DNA from: Aneurinibacillus sp. Ricciae_BoGa-3
Lineage (GTDB): Bacteria > Bacillota > Bacilli > Aneurinibacillales > Aneurinibacillaceae
NCBI RefSeq assembly: GCF_028421645.1
Contig: NZ_CP116887.1
Span: 3,722,001-3,786,000 of the forward strand
Length of the DNA: 64,000 nucleotides
Reading direction: 5' to 3'
A program made the position numbers and the translations under genes. The notes beneath the pieces are model-generated. The model saw only the letters and a program-made list of their open reading frames with translations, ran no database searches and was not told where the DNA came from. The stretch's first letter is position 1. Each line of letters opens with the position of its first letter. Positions 18,229 to 25,990 of the stretch are shown one piece after another.

Positions 18229-19584
18229 TTAGTGAACAATCAAATTTGCGGTGGCTACTGCAATCGATTCCTCAAGAATTTGCAATCCTTCCTCTAGCTG
18301 TTCATCTGAAATGACCAATGGCATAAGCACACGAATCACATTCCCGTGTAAGCCCGCACTGAGGGTAATCAATCCTCGCTTATATGCTTCATTCACAATC
18401 GCATTCACAACATCTTTATTTGGTTCCAGTGTTTCTTTACTTTTAACGAATTCGATAGCGCACATTGCACCAAGACCCCGTACATCTCCAATCATGTCAT
18501 ATTTTACGGCGAGCTGTCTGAAACTGGCCATCACCTTTTCCCCTATCACCTTGCCGCGCTCGTTTAATTTTTCTTTCTCTATTACATCCAGTACAGCAAG
18601 TGCAGCTCGACATCCTAGTGGGCTTCCTGAATATGTTCCTCCCAGTTCTCCAGGACTGGCCGTATCCATTATTTCCTTACGTCCTATTACTCCACTTAAT
18701 GGAACTCCTGCAGCTAAAGATTTAGATACCGTAATTAAATCAGGTATAACATTAAAATGCTCCATTGCAAAGTATTTGCCAGTGCGGCCGAATGCTGATT
18801 GAATTTCATCAGCAACGAAAACAATTCCATATTGTTTACAAATCTCAAATACCCCTTGAACGAATTTTTTTGTTGGTACAATAAATCCGCCTTCACCTTG
18901 AACAGGTTCCATAACAACCGCCGCGATAGTTTCAGGAGCAACATCACCTAGCAGAAAATTTTTAAATTGGTCTAAAATATACTTATCGTATTCCTCTTCG
19001 TCCATACCTACTGGACGACGGAACACATACGGATAGGGAGCTTTATATACTTCCGGAGCAAAAGGACCGAATTCAAATTTATAGGGGCGAACTTTACTTG
19101 TCATTGTCATAGTCATAAGCGTTCGGCCATGGAATCCTCCGGAAAACACTACAATTCCCTGACGTTTTGTGTATTTTCGTGCAATTTTCACCGCATTTTC
19201 TACTGCTTCGGCTCCACTATTCAATAAAAGGACTTGTTTTTCATGATGACCAGGTGCAAGTTGGGCAAGACGTTCTGCAAGTTCAATATAAGGCTGATAC
19301 ATCATAACATTGAATCCGGGATGAATATATTTATCAATCTGGTCATGTAAAGCATCTACAACCTGAGGATTGCAATGACCCACGTTAATCGTACCAATTG
19401 CACCTGCAAAGTCGATATATGTGTTACCATCCACATCTGTGAGCAATGCGCCGTTTGCATGGTCAACAAAAGTTGGAATACCGTTACTTACACCTTTTGG
19501 TATAAACATTTTCCTCTTTGCTAACAAATCCTTTGCTTCGGGACCTGGTAGTTCTGTTCGTACATTTGCAAATTTATAACTCAT
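18229..19584 (-). CDS. gabT: 4-aminobutyrate-type class III aminotransferase
   Basis: A 451-residue class-III PLP aminotransferase. It has LLNSGAEAVENAVKIAR (cofactor phosphate region, about 115-131), VFSGGFHGRT (about 147), VADEIQSAFGRTGKYFAMEH (about 250) and the PLP lysine in ITVSKSLAAGVPLSGVIG (about 283). Best fit is GABA/omega-amino-acid:2-oxoglutarate aminotransferase. ATG follows AAGGAGGAATACTAG. Transcription is probably from its own sigma-54 promoter. In this cluster it would remove the amino group from an omega-amino acid, for example GABA made by opening a lactam, or from beta-alanine. The substrate choice is inference. Confidence 0.9.
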   Translation of the reverse strand: MSYKFANVRTELPGPEAKDLLAKRKMFIPKGVSNGIPTFVDHANGALLTDVDGNTYIDFAGAIGTINVGHCNPQVVDALHDQIDKYIHPGFNVMMYQPYIELAERLAQLAPGHHEKQVLLLNSGAEAVENAVKIARKYTKRQGIVVFSGGFHGRTLMTMTMTSKVRPYKFEFGPFAPEVYKAPYPYVFRRPVGMDEEEYDKYILDQFKNFLLGDVAPETIAAVVMEPVQGEGGFIVPTKKFVQGVFEICKQYGIVFVADEIQSAFGRTGKYFAMEHFNVIPDLITVSKSLAAGVPLSGVIGRKEIMDTASPGELGGTYSGSPLGCRAALAVLDVIEKEKLNERGKVIGEKVMASFRQLAVKYDMIGDVRGLGAMCAIEFVKSKETLEPNKDVVNAIVNEAYKRGLITLSAGLHGNVIRVLMPLVISDEQLEEGLQILEESIAVATANLIVH

Positions 19585-19638
19585 CTAGTATTCCTCCTTA
19601 TTGTATAAAAAATAAACCACTACTCGTTCCAATATCCA

Positions 19639-19656
19639 TTGCAATTTATGTGCCAT
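19639..19656 (-). promoter_or_regulatory. Sigma-54 promoter of gabT
   Basis: The minus strand reads TGGCACATAAATTGCA, an essentially perfect -24/-12 element with correct 10-nt GG-to-GC spacing. The start site would be near 19629, 45 nt before the start codon. Confidence 0.9.
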
Positions 19657-19743
19657 TTCTAATAGTTCTTCTGGTATCAACCTTAAAATTCCTCAATTAA
19701 CTGTGTGTCTGTCACCAAGCAAGGACCTGGTTCAGATTAGGAG

Positions 19744-19758
19744 GTCTACTCAGTAGAC
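19744..19758. promoter_or_regulatory. Palindrome upstream of the gabT sigma-54 promoter
   Basis: GTCTACTCAGTAGAC is a perfect 7+1+7 palindrome about 115-130 bp upstream of the expected gabT start. It is in the right place for an activator site but is not the TTTCA-N4-TGAAA motif. Confidence 0.4.
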
Positions 19759-19765
19759 TATACAT

Positions 19766-19802
19766 TAAAAGCCGGGATTATTTTGGAGATAATCCCGGCT
19801 TC
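19766..19802 (-). terminator. Terminator downstream of the cysteine-hydrolase gene
   Basis: AAGCCGGGATTA (19769-19780) and TAATCCCGGCTT (19790-19801) form a perfect 12-bp stem, followed on the minus strand by TTAATG. It is about 200 nt after the stop at 20002. The rest of the gap 19803-20001 has no gene; a short stretch at 19868-19893 resembles part of the 21952-22566 gene. Confidence 0.7.
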
Positions 19803-20001
19803 TAAATTTGCTCTAATTCTTTATTTGTTATTTCATACGATTTAATAACCTAACCAAATTCATTACATTGGCGTATCCCGCTGAGATGCATCCAGTAAGC
19901 ACAAGTGATCTATTAGATTCTGGGCAATGATCCTTGTTCGATATATCAGTTATGTTATAAAACTTACCTTTGTAGCCACTGCAGGACAAATTCATGCTAG
20001 T

Positions 20002-20664
20002 TTATTTATTTACATTAATGTACTGTCCATATTTAGTTAAAACCGCTTCGATAACTTTATCCGTTTTTAATACATCCGCATATTTTTGTTCGAGATCAAA
20101 CAAGCTCTGTTCATGAGATGCCAATGAACGATCGCCAACCGCATCTTCGACCACAATCGGCCTGTAGCCATATTGAAGGGCATCAACAGCTGTGGCGCGA
20201 ACACAGCCACAAGTCGTGCACCCTACGATGATCAAGGTATCCACATGGTTTGAATTAAGACGGGAAATAAGATCTGTCCCAAAGAAAGAGGAGGCATATT
20301 TCTTGGTAATTAAGCTGTCACCTGTACCAAAATCTAACCGGGAATCTACATTGACAGCTGTTGTTCCTACTTTTAATGTTTTTAGACCTTCCATTTTCTG
20401 ATACCACAATCCAGAATCAGCAAGTTTATCGTCATCATATGAAATGGTGGTGAAGATCACCGGGAGGTCCAGAGCATGCATCGTATCCAACAGCCTATTT
20501 ACTTTGGAAATTTGTGATGTCAAGTCCGATCCCATGGGCATTGTAGCATCGGTAAATCCAGTAATCATATCTGCGACTATTAAGCATGGCTTGTTGCCAA
20601 AGCCTAATAACTTTCCGAACCCTCTATCTTTGAAAAAGGCCAAATCCACTTCCGATTGTGCCAT
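20002..20664 (-). CDS. Isochorismatase-family cysteine hydrolase (N-carbamoylsarcosine amidase-like)
   Basis: The product has 220 residues. The catalytic triad of the family is visible: Asp32 in LIVADMITGF, Lys121 in TKKYASSFFGT and Cys154 in TTCGCVRATAVDA. The best family match by motif is N-carbamoylsarcosine amidohydrolase and relatives, which release ammonia and CO2 from N-carbamoyl compounds. That step would follow hydantoin-ring opening by HyuAB. RBS AGGAGGGG precedes ATG. A strong sigma-A promoter (20790-20818) lies upstream, so the gene is probably not sigma-54 dependent. Confidence 0.87.
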   Translation of the reverse strand: MAQSEVDLAFFKDRGFGKLLGFGNKPCLIVADMITGFTDATMPMGSDLTSQISKVNRLLDTMHALDLPVIFTTISYDDDKLADSGLWYQKMEGLKTLKVGTTAVNVDSRLDFGTGDSLITKKYASSFFGTDLISRLNSNHVDTLIIVGCTTCGCVRATAVDALQYGYRPIVVEDAVGDRSLASHEQSLFDLEQKYADVLKTDKVIEAVLTKYGQYINVNK

Positions 20665-20789
20665 TCATCTTTCCCCTCCTTGGTCTCTATGATTGAAGCC
20701 ATCCTTCGTTTCAACATGATCTTCGTATAATAATCCTTACTTAAAAACTTATTTAAACCAACCAAACTTACCAAATCTTCCATGTGCTT

Positions 20790-20818
20790 ATTCTAACTCG
20801 AGGTTAATATCATGTCAA
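20790..20818 (-). promoter_or_regulatory. Sigma-A promoter of the cysteine-hydrolase gene
   Basis: On the minus strand TTGACA (20813-20818), a 17-nt spacer and TAGAAT (20790-20795). It gives a leader of about 120 nt. Confidence 0.78.
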
Positions 20819-20938
20819 TACATAACATTTTAAATTTATAGAATATTTTAATCGTATTAAATCGCTAGAACTAGTGGCTGTTATCTTAGCTGTACACGGA
20901 GGAGAACATAATTTGTGAAACAAACTCCTTCGTTTGTT

Positions 20939-21718
20939 CTAATCATCTGTTTGGGATACCATGCCTTTTATTACTTTCTCCAAGCTTAATACATCGGCAT
21001 ATCTCGCATTTAAATCAATTAACGTCGAGTTCTGCCAGGTTTGATTCCGGTCACCTACGGCTTCTTTCGGAACGATTACCCTGTAACCCCTTTGGAGGGC
21101 ATCTACTGCATTTGCACGAATACTTCCACTTGTTGTCGCGCCGGCTAATATTACCGTATCAATCTGACGTTCTTTAAGGAAATCATCTACTTCCTGGTTA
21201 TACAAGTCCGTAATATGTACAGTATGATTAACAATATCATAAGAATAATGATTAAGAGCAGGATGGATGTTCACCCATGTACTCTGCGGATCGAGAATCT
21301 GAAGAGATGGAAACTTCTGGCACCATAATTTGGATACTTCATTCGTGGAATCATACACAGTAATGCTAAAGATAATCGGTATCTTATGTAAAAGCGCTTC
21401 TTCAACCAGTTGCTTTGTCGCAGAAAGCTGATCCTCCATTTTGATCGCTAGTTGGGAGTGCGATTCAGTAAAAGCGATGGTTAAATCACGAATGAGAAGA
21501 GCTGGTTTTTTACCAAACCCTATTTGTCCGGAGAATCCCTGATCAGAGTATAGCTGGTGAAGTTCATCTAAAATATATCTTCTTTGCCCTCCAGGAGTAT
21601 ACATAACTTTTAATCCATAGCCTTCGATAACACCATTCTTCTCTAATCGTCGCAAAGTGCTTGGTGAGACCCCAAGCAGTTTAGCAGCCTCAGATATATT
21701 TAAAAGATTTTCGTACAT
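20939..21718 (-). CDS. MerR-type HTH fused to an inactive isochorismatase-like domain (putative sensor regulator)
   Basis: From the ATG at 21718 (GAGAGGGG 5 nt upstream) the product has 259 residues. Residues 5-50 are a MerR-type helix-turn-helix (NISEAAKLLGVSPSTLRRLE, then YTPGGQRRY). Residues 60-255 align closely with the neighbouring hydrolase (20002-20664), from GFGKKPALLIRDLTIAF to AVGDRNQ. The triad is broken: Asp is kept in LIRDL, the lysine region KKYASSFF reads HTVHITDLY, and the nucleophile motif TTCGCVRA reads TTSGSIRA, so Cys is Ser. I infer a pseudo-enzyme that binds a substrate-like ligand and controls transcription. The hydrolase gene lies 275 bp downstream on the same strand. 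Confidence 0.85.
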   Translation of the reverse strand: MYENLLNISEAAKLLGVSPSTLRRLEKNGVIEGYGLKVMYTPGGQRRYILDELHQLYSDQGFSGQIGFGKKPALLIRDLTIAFTESHSQLAIKMEDQLSATKQLVEEALLHKIPIIFSITVYDSTNEVSKLWCQKFPSLQILDPQSTWVNIHPALNHYSYDIVNHTVHITDLYNQEVDDFLKERQIDTVILAGATTSGSIRANAVDALQRGYRVIVPKEAVGDRNQTWQNSTLIDLNARYADVLSLEKVIKGMVSQTDD

Positions 21719-21756
21719 GTAAGCCCCTCTCTCCCCACAACTCATTTAATCAAAAA

Positions 21757-21774
21757 GCAACTTATTAAAGTTGC
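21757..21774 (-). promoter_or_regulatory. Inverted repeat over the start site of the MerR-fusion gene
   Basis: GCAACTT-ATTA-AAGTTGC lies directly after the -10 of the promoter at 21777-21806 and covers the expected start site, as an autoregulatory operator would. A related pair, GTTGC-N6-GCAAC, lies further upstream around 21865. Confidence 0.5.
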
Positions 21775-21776
21775 AA

Positions 21777-21806
21777 AATATACGTAAAACTACTTAAAGT
21801 TATCAA
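21777..21806 (-). promoter_or_regulatory. Sigma-A promoter of the MerR-fusion gene
   Basis: On the minus strand TTGATA (21801-21806), an 18-nt spacer and TATATT (21777-21782), about 60 nt before the start codon. Confidence 0.65.
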
Positions 21807-21951
21807 TCATTATATCATAAGATTTCCCATCCTTCTACTAAACTTACTTTATTTTCCAAGTTGCAAGAGAGCAACCCATCCTGACACTTTCCTGACATAT
21901 CCAAAGCGTAAGATTTCTATTTGAAAACGATAGTTGAGGAGGTTGACAAGG

Positions 21952-22566
21952 ATGGAAAGTGCCCAATTTCAGGCTGTTCCTTCTAATTCAGTGGTTTATG
22001 AAATTAACATCACCACACTGCCTAAGGATGTAATCACATTAGATGTCGATTTCTTGCAGAAAGAAATAAACAATGGAAAAACCAGCTATACCGAGAAAGT
22101 TGGCAAGGCAACCCTGTATATTGTAAACGAAGATTGGATTTCCGGCTCCATTATCGATTATGTGACCTATTCCATGAACAAAAATTTATTGGAAAATGCC
22201 AGGCCATTAGGCAGCCTAAAATCTGCCCTTACCTGTGCCAAAACCAGCAGGATCAACATACACGGAGCAATTGCATACTTATATCATTTTGAAATCTTTT
22301 ATGCATTTAGGAAACAAGGGTTAACGAATCCATTCATGCAATTGTTGCTTAAAACGCTGGCGGAAGAAATAGAAGCGCGTTATGTTCTTTTGCAGGCGTA
22401 TCCCGCTGAGAAGCATCCAATAGAAGAGATCCCAAAAATCCAAATGCGTTTAGAAAAGATTTATTCCAAGGCCGGTTTCTCAGTCTTGAAATCGTCTACA
22501 CCTTTTTACGGAACCGATCATCTCCCTCTTACCCACATGTATTATGATCTGAGCAAAAAACATTGA
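21952..22566 (+). CDS. GNAT-like acetyltransferase-fold protein
   Basis: A 204-residue product from the ATG at 21952; GAGGAGG lies 10-16 nt upstream, while the in-frame TTG at 21934 would include the ribosome site. The second half reads like a GNAT fold: YHFEIFYAFRKQGLTNPFMQLLL (acetyl-CoA helix region), a strand RYVLLQAYPAE, and an end IYSKAGFSVLKSSTPFYG. The classic Q/RxxGxG/A loop is degenerate, so activity is uncertain. It is a stand-alone gene ending at a shared stem-loop. Confidence 0.55.
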   Translation: MESAQFQAVPSNSVVYEINITTLPKDVITLDVDFLQKEINNGKTSYTEKVGKATLYIVNEDWISGSIIDYVTYSMNKNLLENARPLGSLKSALTCAKTSRINIHGAIAYLYHFEIFYAFRKQGLTNPFMQLLLKTLAEEIEARYVLLQAYPAEKHPIEEIPKIQMRLEKIYSKAGFSVLKSSTPFYGTDHLPLTHMYYDLSKKH

Positions 22567-22611
22567 GTTCTATGCACCTTCCCGGATCCAGCCGCATCAG
22601 GATTTAACGAG

Positions 22612-22654
22612 AAGCGGCGGAAAGACTGTAGATTGAATCGTCTCTCCGCCACTT
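22612..22654. terminator. Stem-loop between convergent genes
   Basis: AAGCGGCGGAAAGAC pairs with GTCTCTCCGCCACTT with few mismatches, in the gap between the GNAT-like gene and the pirin gene. It probably terminates both. Confidence 0.65.
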
Positions 22655-22667
22655 AAGCGTGCTTTCT

Positions 22668-23495
22668 TTATTCAAATTTACCTTCATGAAAATCCGTAAA
22701 GGCCTGACGAATTTCATCTTCGGTGTTCATGACAAACGGGCCATACGCTACAACCGCTTCCTTAACAGGTTCACCTGCATAAAGCAGCACGCGAAGTTTT
22801 TCTTCCGCGCGGATTGAAATCTCACTTTGCTGCGATTCATCTGCAGAACCAAGCCACAAAACTTGATTCTTCCTTCCCTCAGCTGCATTTGCTCCAAAAT
22901 AACCTCTGCCTTCAAGGACATAGAAGAATCCGTTATAGCTGCCGGGCAGATCCTGCGTAATGGAAGCCCCAGGTTCAAGCTGTATTTCAACCATCGTAAC
23001 CGGCGTGTGATTTAACGTGTTCGCACTAACTCCTGCAGACGAGCCAGAAAAGATCCGAACCAGCGCGCCGCTCTCCTTCCTCACCGGCATGTCTTTGGCG
23101 CGCAAATTTTGGTAACGCGGCTGCGTCATCTTTTTTGAGCGCGGGAGATTCACCCACAGCTGCAGACTGTGTACGGTATCCCCTACGCCTGCTGTTTCCT
23201 TATGAATCACGCCTTTGCCGGCAGTCATCCACTGGGCATCACCCGGTTCTAGCTTGTCTTCTCCCCCATGATTGTCATAATGCTCAAGCGTTCCTTCCAA
23301 TACATATGTGACCGTTTCGATGCCGCGGTGAGGATGATAATCGAACACTCCGTGCTGGAACCAGTCCTCTGCCAGAAATAAAAACGGATCATACTCCTCG
23401 TAGTGCTCAGGTGTAAGGATCTGGCCTACCTTATGAATCGGGCTTTGCTGGTGCGGCTGCACCGTCCAAAGCCGCCGAATGCTTCTTTCTGCCAT
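22668..23495 (-). CDS. Pirin family protein
   Basis: A 275-residue bicupin starting MAERSIRRLWTVQPHQ at the ATG at 23495 (AAGGAGAATTGAT upstream). The N-terminal cupin carries the metal-ligand set of pirins: HPHRGIETVTYVLEG (two His), a further His in LEHYDNHGGEDKL, and Glu in a later turn. WMTAGKGVIHKE and NLPRSKKMTQPRYQ are typical pirin segments. Some family members act as quercetin dioxygenases; the role here is unknown. It is a single gene. Confidence 0.9.
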   Translation of the reverse strand: MAERSIRRLWTVQPHQQSPIHKVGQILTPEHYEEYDPFLFLAEDWFQHGVFDYHPHRGIETVTYVLEGTLEHYDNHGGEDKLEPGDAQWMTAGKGVIHKETAGVGDTVHSLQLWVNLPRSKKMTQPRYQNLRAKDMPVRKESGALVRIFSGSSAGVSANTLNHTPVTMVEIQLEPGASITQDLPGSYNGFFYVLEGRGYFGANAAEGRKNQVLWLGSADESQQSEISIRAEEKLRVLLYAGEPVKEAVVAYGPFVMNTEDEIRQAFTDFHEGKFE

Positions 23496-23704
23496 ATCAA
23501 TTCTCCTTTTGCTTTGCTTTAAATGGGGAACATACATCGCTTCCTTTACTGTACCAGATATCTGTGAAGGTAAACACACCAAGAACATGTGTAAAGCCTA
23601 TCTTGTTTTAAAAAAGCTGTTATAAAATGTGACGAATCCTTTGGATGATGTTAGATTTAATGTAAAAATGAATGTAACAAGAAGGTTCACAGGAGGTAAA
23701 TCGT

Positions 23705-23881
23705 ATGGAACAAAACGAAGCGGTTGAGTTGGCTGAAGAAATTGTACGCTTGGATATGCTGCGCGATGAAATGCTTGAAAAATTACAGGATATAGCAGGA
23801 ACGCATACATTCGAATTGCTTAGAAGCGTGCAGAATAGAGGATTCAGATTTACGATGAATAAACAAACAGGCCAATCTTAA
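23705..23881 (+). CDS. Small hypothetical protein (58 residues)
   Basis: ATG at 23705 follows an excellent AGGAGGTAAATCGT site. The product is 58 residues, beginning MEQNEAVELAEEIVRLDMLRDE and ending MNKQTGQS. It is acidic at the N-terminus with helical heptads and basic after residue 40. I do not recognise it. It superficially resembles Spo0E-type small phosphatases but lacks the SQxLD motif. It is convergent with 23899-24210. Confidence 0.65.
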   Translation: MEQNEAVELAEEIVRLDMLRDEMLEKLQDIAGTHTFELLRSVQNRGFRFTMNKQTGQS

Positions 23882-23898
23882 TTGCCACAGACCCTTGA

Positions 23899-24210
23899 TT
23901 AGTCGTATTTGTCATCGTTTTCCTGCACAATTCCATCAATTAGAAGGTCCAATTCATTTTCAAAAGGAAGGTAAAGCGGAACCGGCAGCTGGTTCACAAT
24001 CTGCTCAATTTCCGGCAGCTCTAATGCTTCCTCGAGGGAAACTGGCTTTTCGATAGTCTTAAACCACTCGCTGAAAACGTCTATAAACTTATAGAAGCGG
24101 TGCTCCAGCAGCGTCGCCTCATCTTCGGCATTCTCCAGAATATTGGCCTGCTGATTGCGTTTCCACTGAATTAATAATAGCTGCAGTTCGTGTTCTAGCA
24201 ATTCACTCAT
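23899..24210 (-). CDS. Hypothetical acidic protein
   Basis: A 103-residue product from the ATG at 24210 (GAGGTGAG 5 nt upstream; the in-frame GTG at 24219 is part of that site). It is rich in Glu and Leu, predicted helical (MSELLEHELQLLLIQWKRNQ) and ends in an Asp/Lys stretch. There are no cysteines, signal or membrane segment. The family is not recognised. Downstream of AbrB on the same strand but separated by a terminator. Confidence 0.7.
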   Translation of the reverse strand: MSELLEHELQLLLIQWKRNQQANILENAEDEATLLEHRFYKFIDVFSEWFKTIEKPVSLEEALELPEIEQIVNQLPVPLYLPFENELDLLIDGIVQENDDKYD

Positions 24211-24281
24211 TATGCTCACCTCACAATCATTTTATCATACAAGAAAAAGAGGGGCTTTCTCATAAGCAGAAGAACATTTAT

Positions 24282-24315
24282 AGAAAAGGCGACCCAAAAA
24301 CCGGTCGCCTTTTCT
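24282..24315 (-). terminator. Terminator of the AbrB-family gene
   Basis: A 13-bp perfect stem (AGAAAAGGCGACC / GGTCGCCTTTTCT), ending in TTTTCT on the minus strand. Confidence 0.85.
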
Positions 24316-24333
24316 AAGGTGAAACTCGTCTAT

Positions 24334-25488
24334 TCATTTGACAGCTCCCGGCTTAGGTTTAACCTCCTGCTGGGCCGACTGGCGATGGAGCAGCCTGTAG
24401 AAAGGCGGCAAAATAAGGAAGATCGTGAGTAAACGCAGCGATTGTACGGCTACAACAAAGCCAGAATCGGCATGCAGTGCAAGTGATGTTGTTGCCATCT
24501 CGGCAACTCCGCCAGGTGCAAACGCCAATATGCAGGTCACAAGCGGGATCTGTGTTATTTTTGAGACAAAGACTGAACAGAATACCAGAGCAAGCACTAG
24601 CCCGAGAGAACTCAATAAACCGACAATGGCAATTCGTGCTGCCCCCGTAAACATTTCTTTATTCAAGCGAGAACCGATATTTGCCCCAATAAAAATCTGA
24701 GCCAGAATAATCAATTGATGCGGCCACCAGGGTGCCAGATTCTCACCAATAAAGGATGAGCCTAGCATCTGGGCAGCAGCCGTACCCAGCATTCCGCCAA
24801 CTAGCCAGGGAGCCGGAAACTTGATTTTTCTTATTGCAAAATATCCACACGAGGCTGCCAGTGCCAGTGCAACTGTCCAGATAAAGGAAAGAAAATGAAA
24901 GACAGCACCGGAATTTGCCGCGTTCGTTTGCGCCATTACAGCAGGTGGAACTGCGGCGGCGTTTCCCGCGTGCCAATAGGAGGCAAGCAATGGAATCGTC
25001 CCCACGACGAGAAAAATCCGTATCAGCTGAACAATGCTTACAACGATTGTATTGGCTCCCACCTCTTCAGCCATACTGGGCATTGCTGAAATACCTCCTG
25101 GAGTGGTCCCGAAAAGACTCGTTATCATATCCGCCTTACTGAAACGCCAAAGAATGAGCCCTGAAAATAAGGCAAAAACGATAGATAAAAGCAGCATCAC
25201 CGTAATCACTATATAATTGTCTTGAAAAGCATCTAATGTGGAGAGATTCATGTTTTGACCTAATTCTATGCCGAGTATTGCCTGCCCTACATGTCGCCAA
25301 TGAGGCTTGATGGCTGTGTTGTACCCCGCATTTGCCAACCATTTTGATTTCCAAAAAGAAAGAATACTAGCCGCAAGCAGAGTTCCAACCAGCCAACCAA
25401 TCGACACTCCTGTTAAGGAAAGAACGTATCCACCAAGACCGCTAAGCGCAATAAGACTGCTGTTTTGCCAAAGGGTGTTTTTCCTCAT
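24334..25488 (-). CDS. AbrB-family membrane protein (ammonia monooxygenase-like)
   Basis: The product has 384 residues and about ten membrane segments, with two repeats each containing the FGxTPGGIxAM-type motif: SLFGTTPGGISAMPSMAEEVGA (about 133-154) and LAFAPGGVAEMATTSLALHAD (about 325-345). This is the AbrB duplication family (COG3180), often labelled ammonia monooxygenase although no such activity is expected. It is probably a transporter. The Pro-rich tail is short. Single gene with its own terminator. Confidence 0.88.
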   Translation of the reverse strand: MRKNTLWQNSSLIALSGLGGYVLSLTGVSIGWLVGTLLAASILSFWKSKWLANAGYNTAIKPHWRHVGQAILGIELGQNMNLSTLDAFQDNYIVITVMLLLSIVFALFSGLILWRFSKADMITSLFGTTPGGISAMPSMAEEVGANTIVVSIVQLIRIFLVVGTIPLLASYWHAGNAAAVPPAVMAQTNAANSGAVFHFLSFIWTVALALAASCGYFAIRKIKFPAPWLVGGMLGTAAAQMLGSSFIGENLAPWWPHQLIILAQIFIGANIGSRLNKEMFTGAARIAIVGLLSSLGLVLALVFCSVFVSKITQIPLVTCILAFAPGGVAEMATTSLALHADSGFVVAVQSLRLLTIFLILPPFYRLLHRQSAQQEVKPKPGAVK

Positions 25489-25688
25489 ACTTCAGTATGC
25501 TTCCTTTCTGGAACTTTCAGATGCACGCGTCAACTTGAGCCCACCGTCATCTATGCTCCTTAATACTTTCATACGAACAACCAATCATAAGAAAAATGGC
25601 ATTGGATAAGTTGTGAAAGTTTTAATGTTTTGCGTTCATTTGCCCTGGGTACTTCATATTATGATGATGAATTTTGCAAGGGTGAGGA

Positions 25689-25937
25689 ATGGATATGACA
25701 ACAACCGAGGCGATCTCCTATTTGATTATTTCTTTACATCATCTGGGTTATCCATACAAGGAAATTAGGAGGATAAGAAAAGAGTATGAAGTCCGATTGA
25801 ACTTACATTCCGAGGAGAAGGTTGAGATGGAAGCTGCCATTTTGATTGCAAAATTAATTAAAGAAGGCGTCGAAACAGTGGACTTAATGATCTATGACAA
25901 ATGTTTAACGGATGGTTTTGATCAAAGCATGAAATAA
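25689..25937 (+). CDS. Hypothetical protein (82 residues)
   Basis: ATG at 25689 follows GGGTGAGG. The product (MDMTTTEAISYLIISLHHLG...) is predicted mostly helical, with alternating charge and no cysteine or signal. I do not recognise it. The 200-bp gap upstream contains a possible sigma-A -10 (TATTAT) near 25659. Confidence 0.65.
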   Translation: MDMTTTEAISYLIISLHHLGYPYKEIRRIRKEYEVRLNLHSEEKVEMEAAILIAKLIKEGVETVDLMIYDKCLTDGFDQSMK

Positions 25938-25990
25938 AATGCACCAGATGTCTTCACATTTTGCCAGGAGCTTAGGGATTTCATAAAATT

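Noticed and set aside
23705..23881. Spo0E-like phosphatase assignment for the 58-residue protein
   Set aside because: Size fits but the SQxLD motif is missing.
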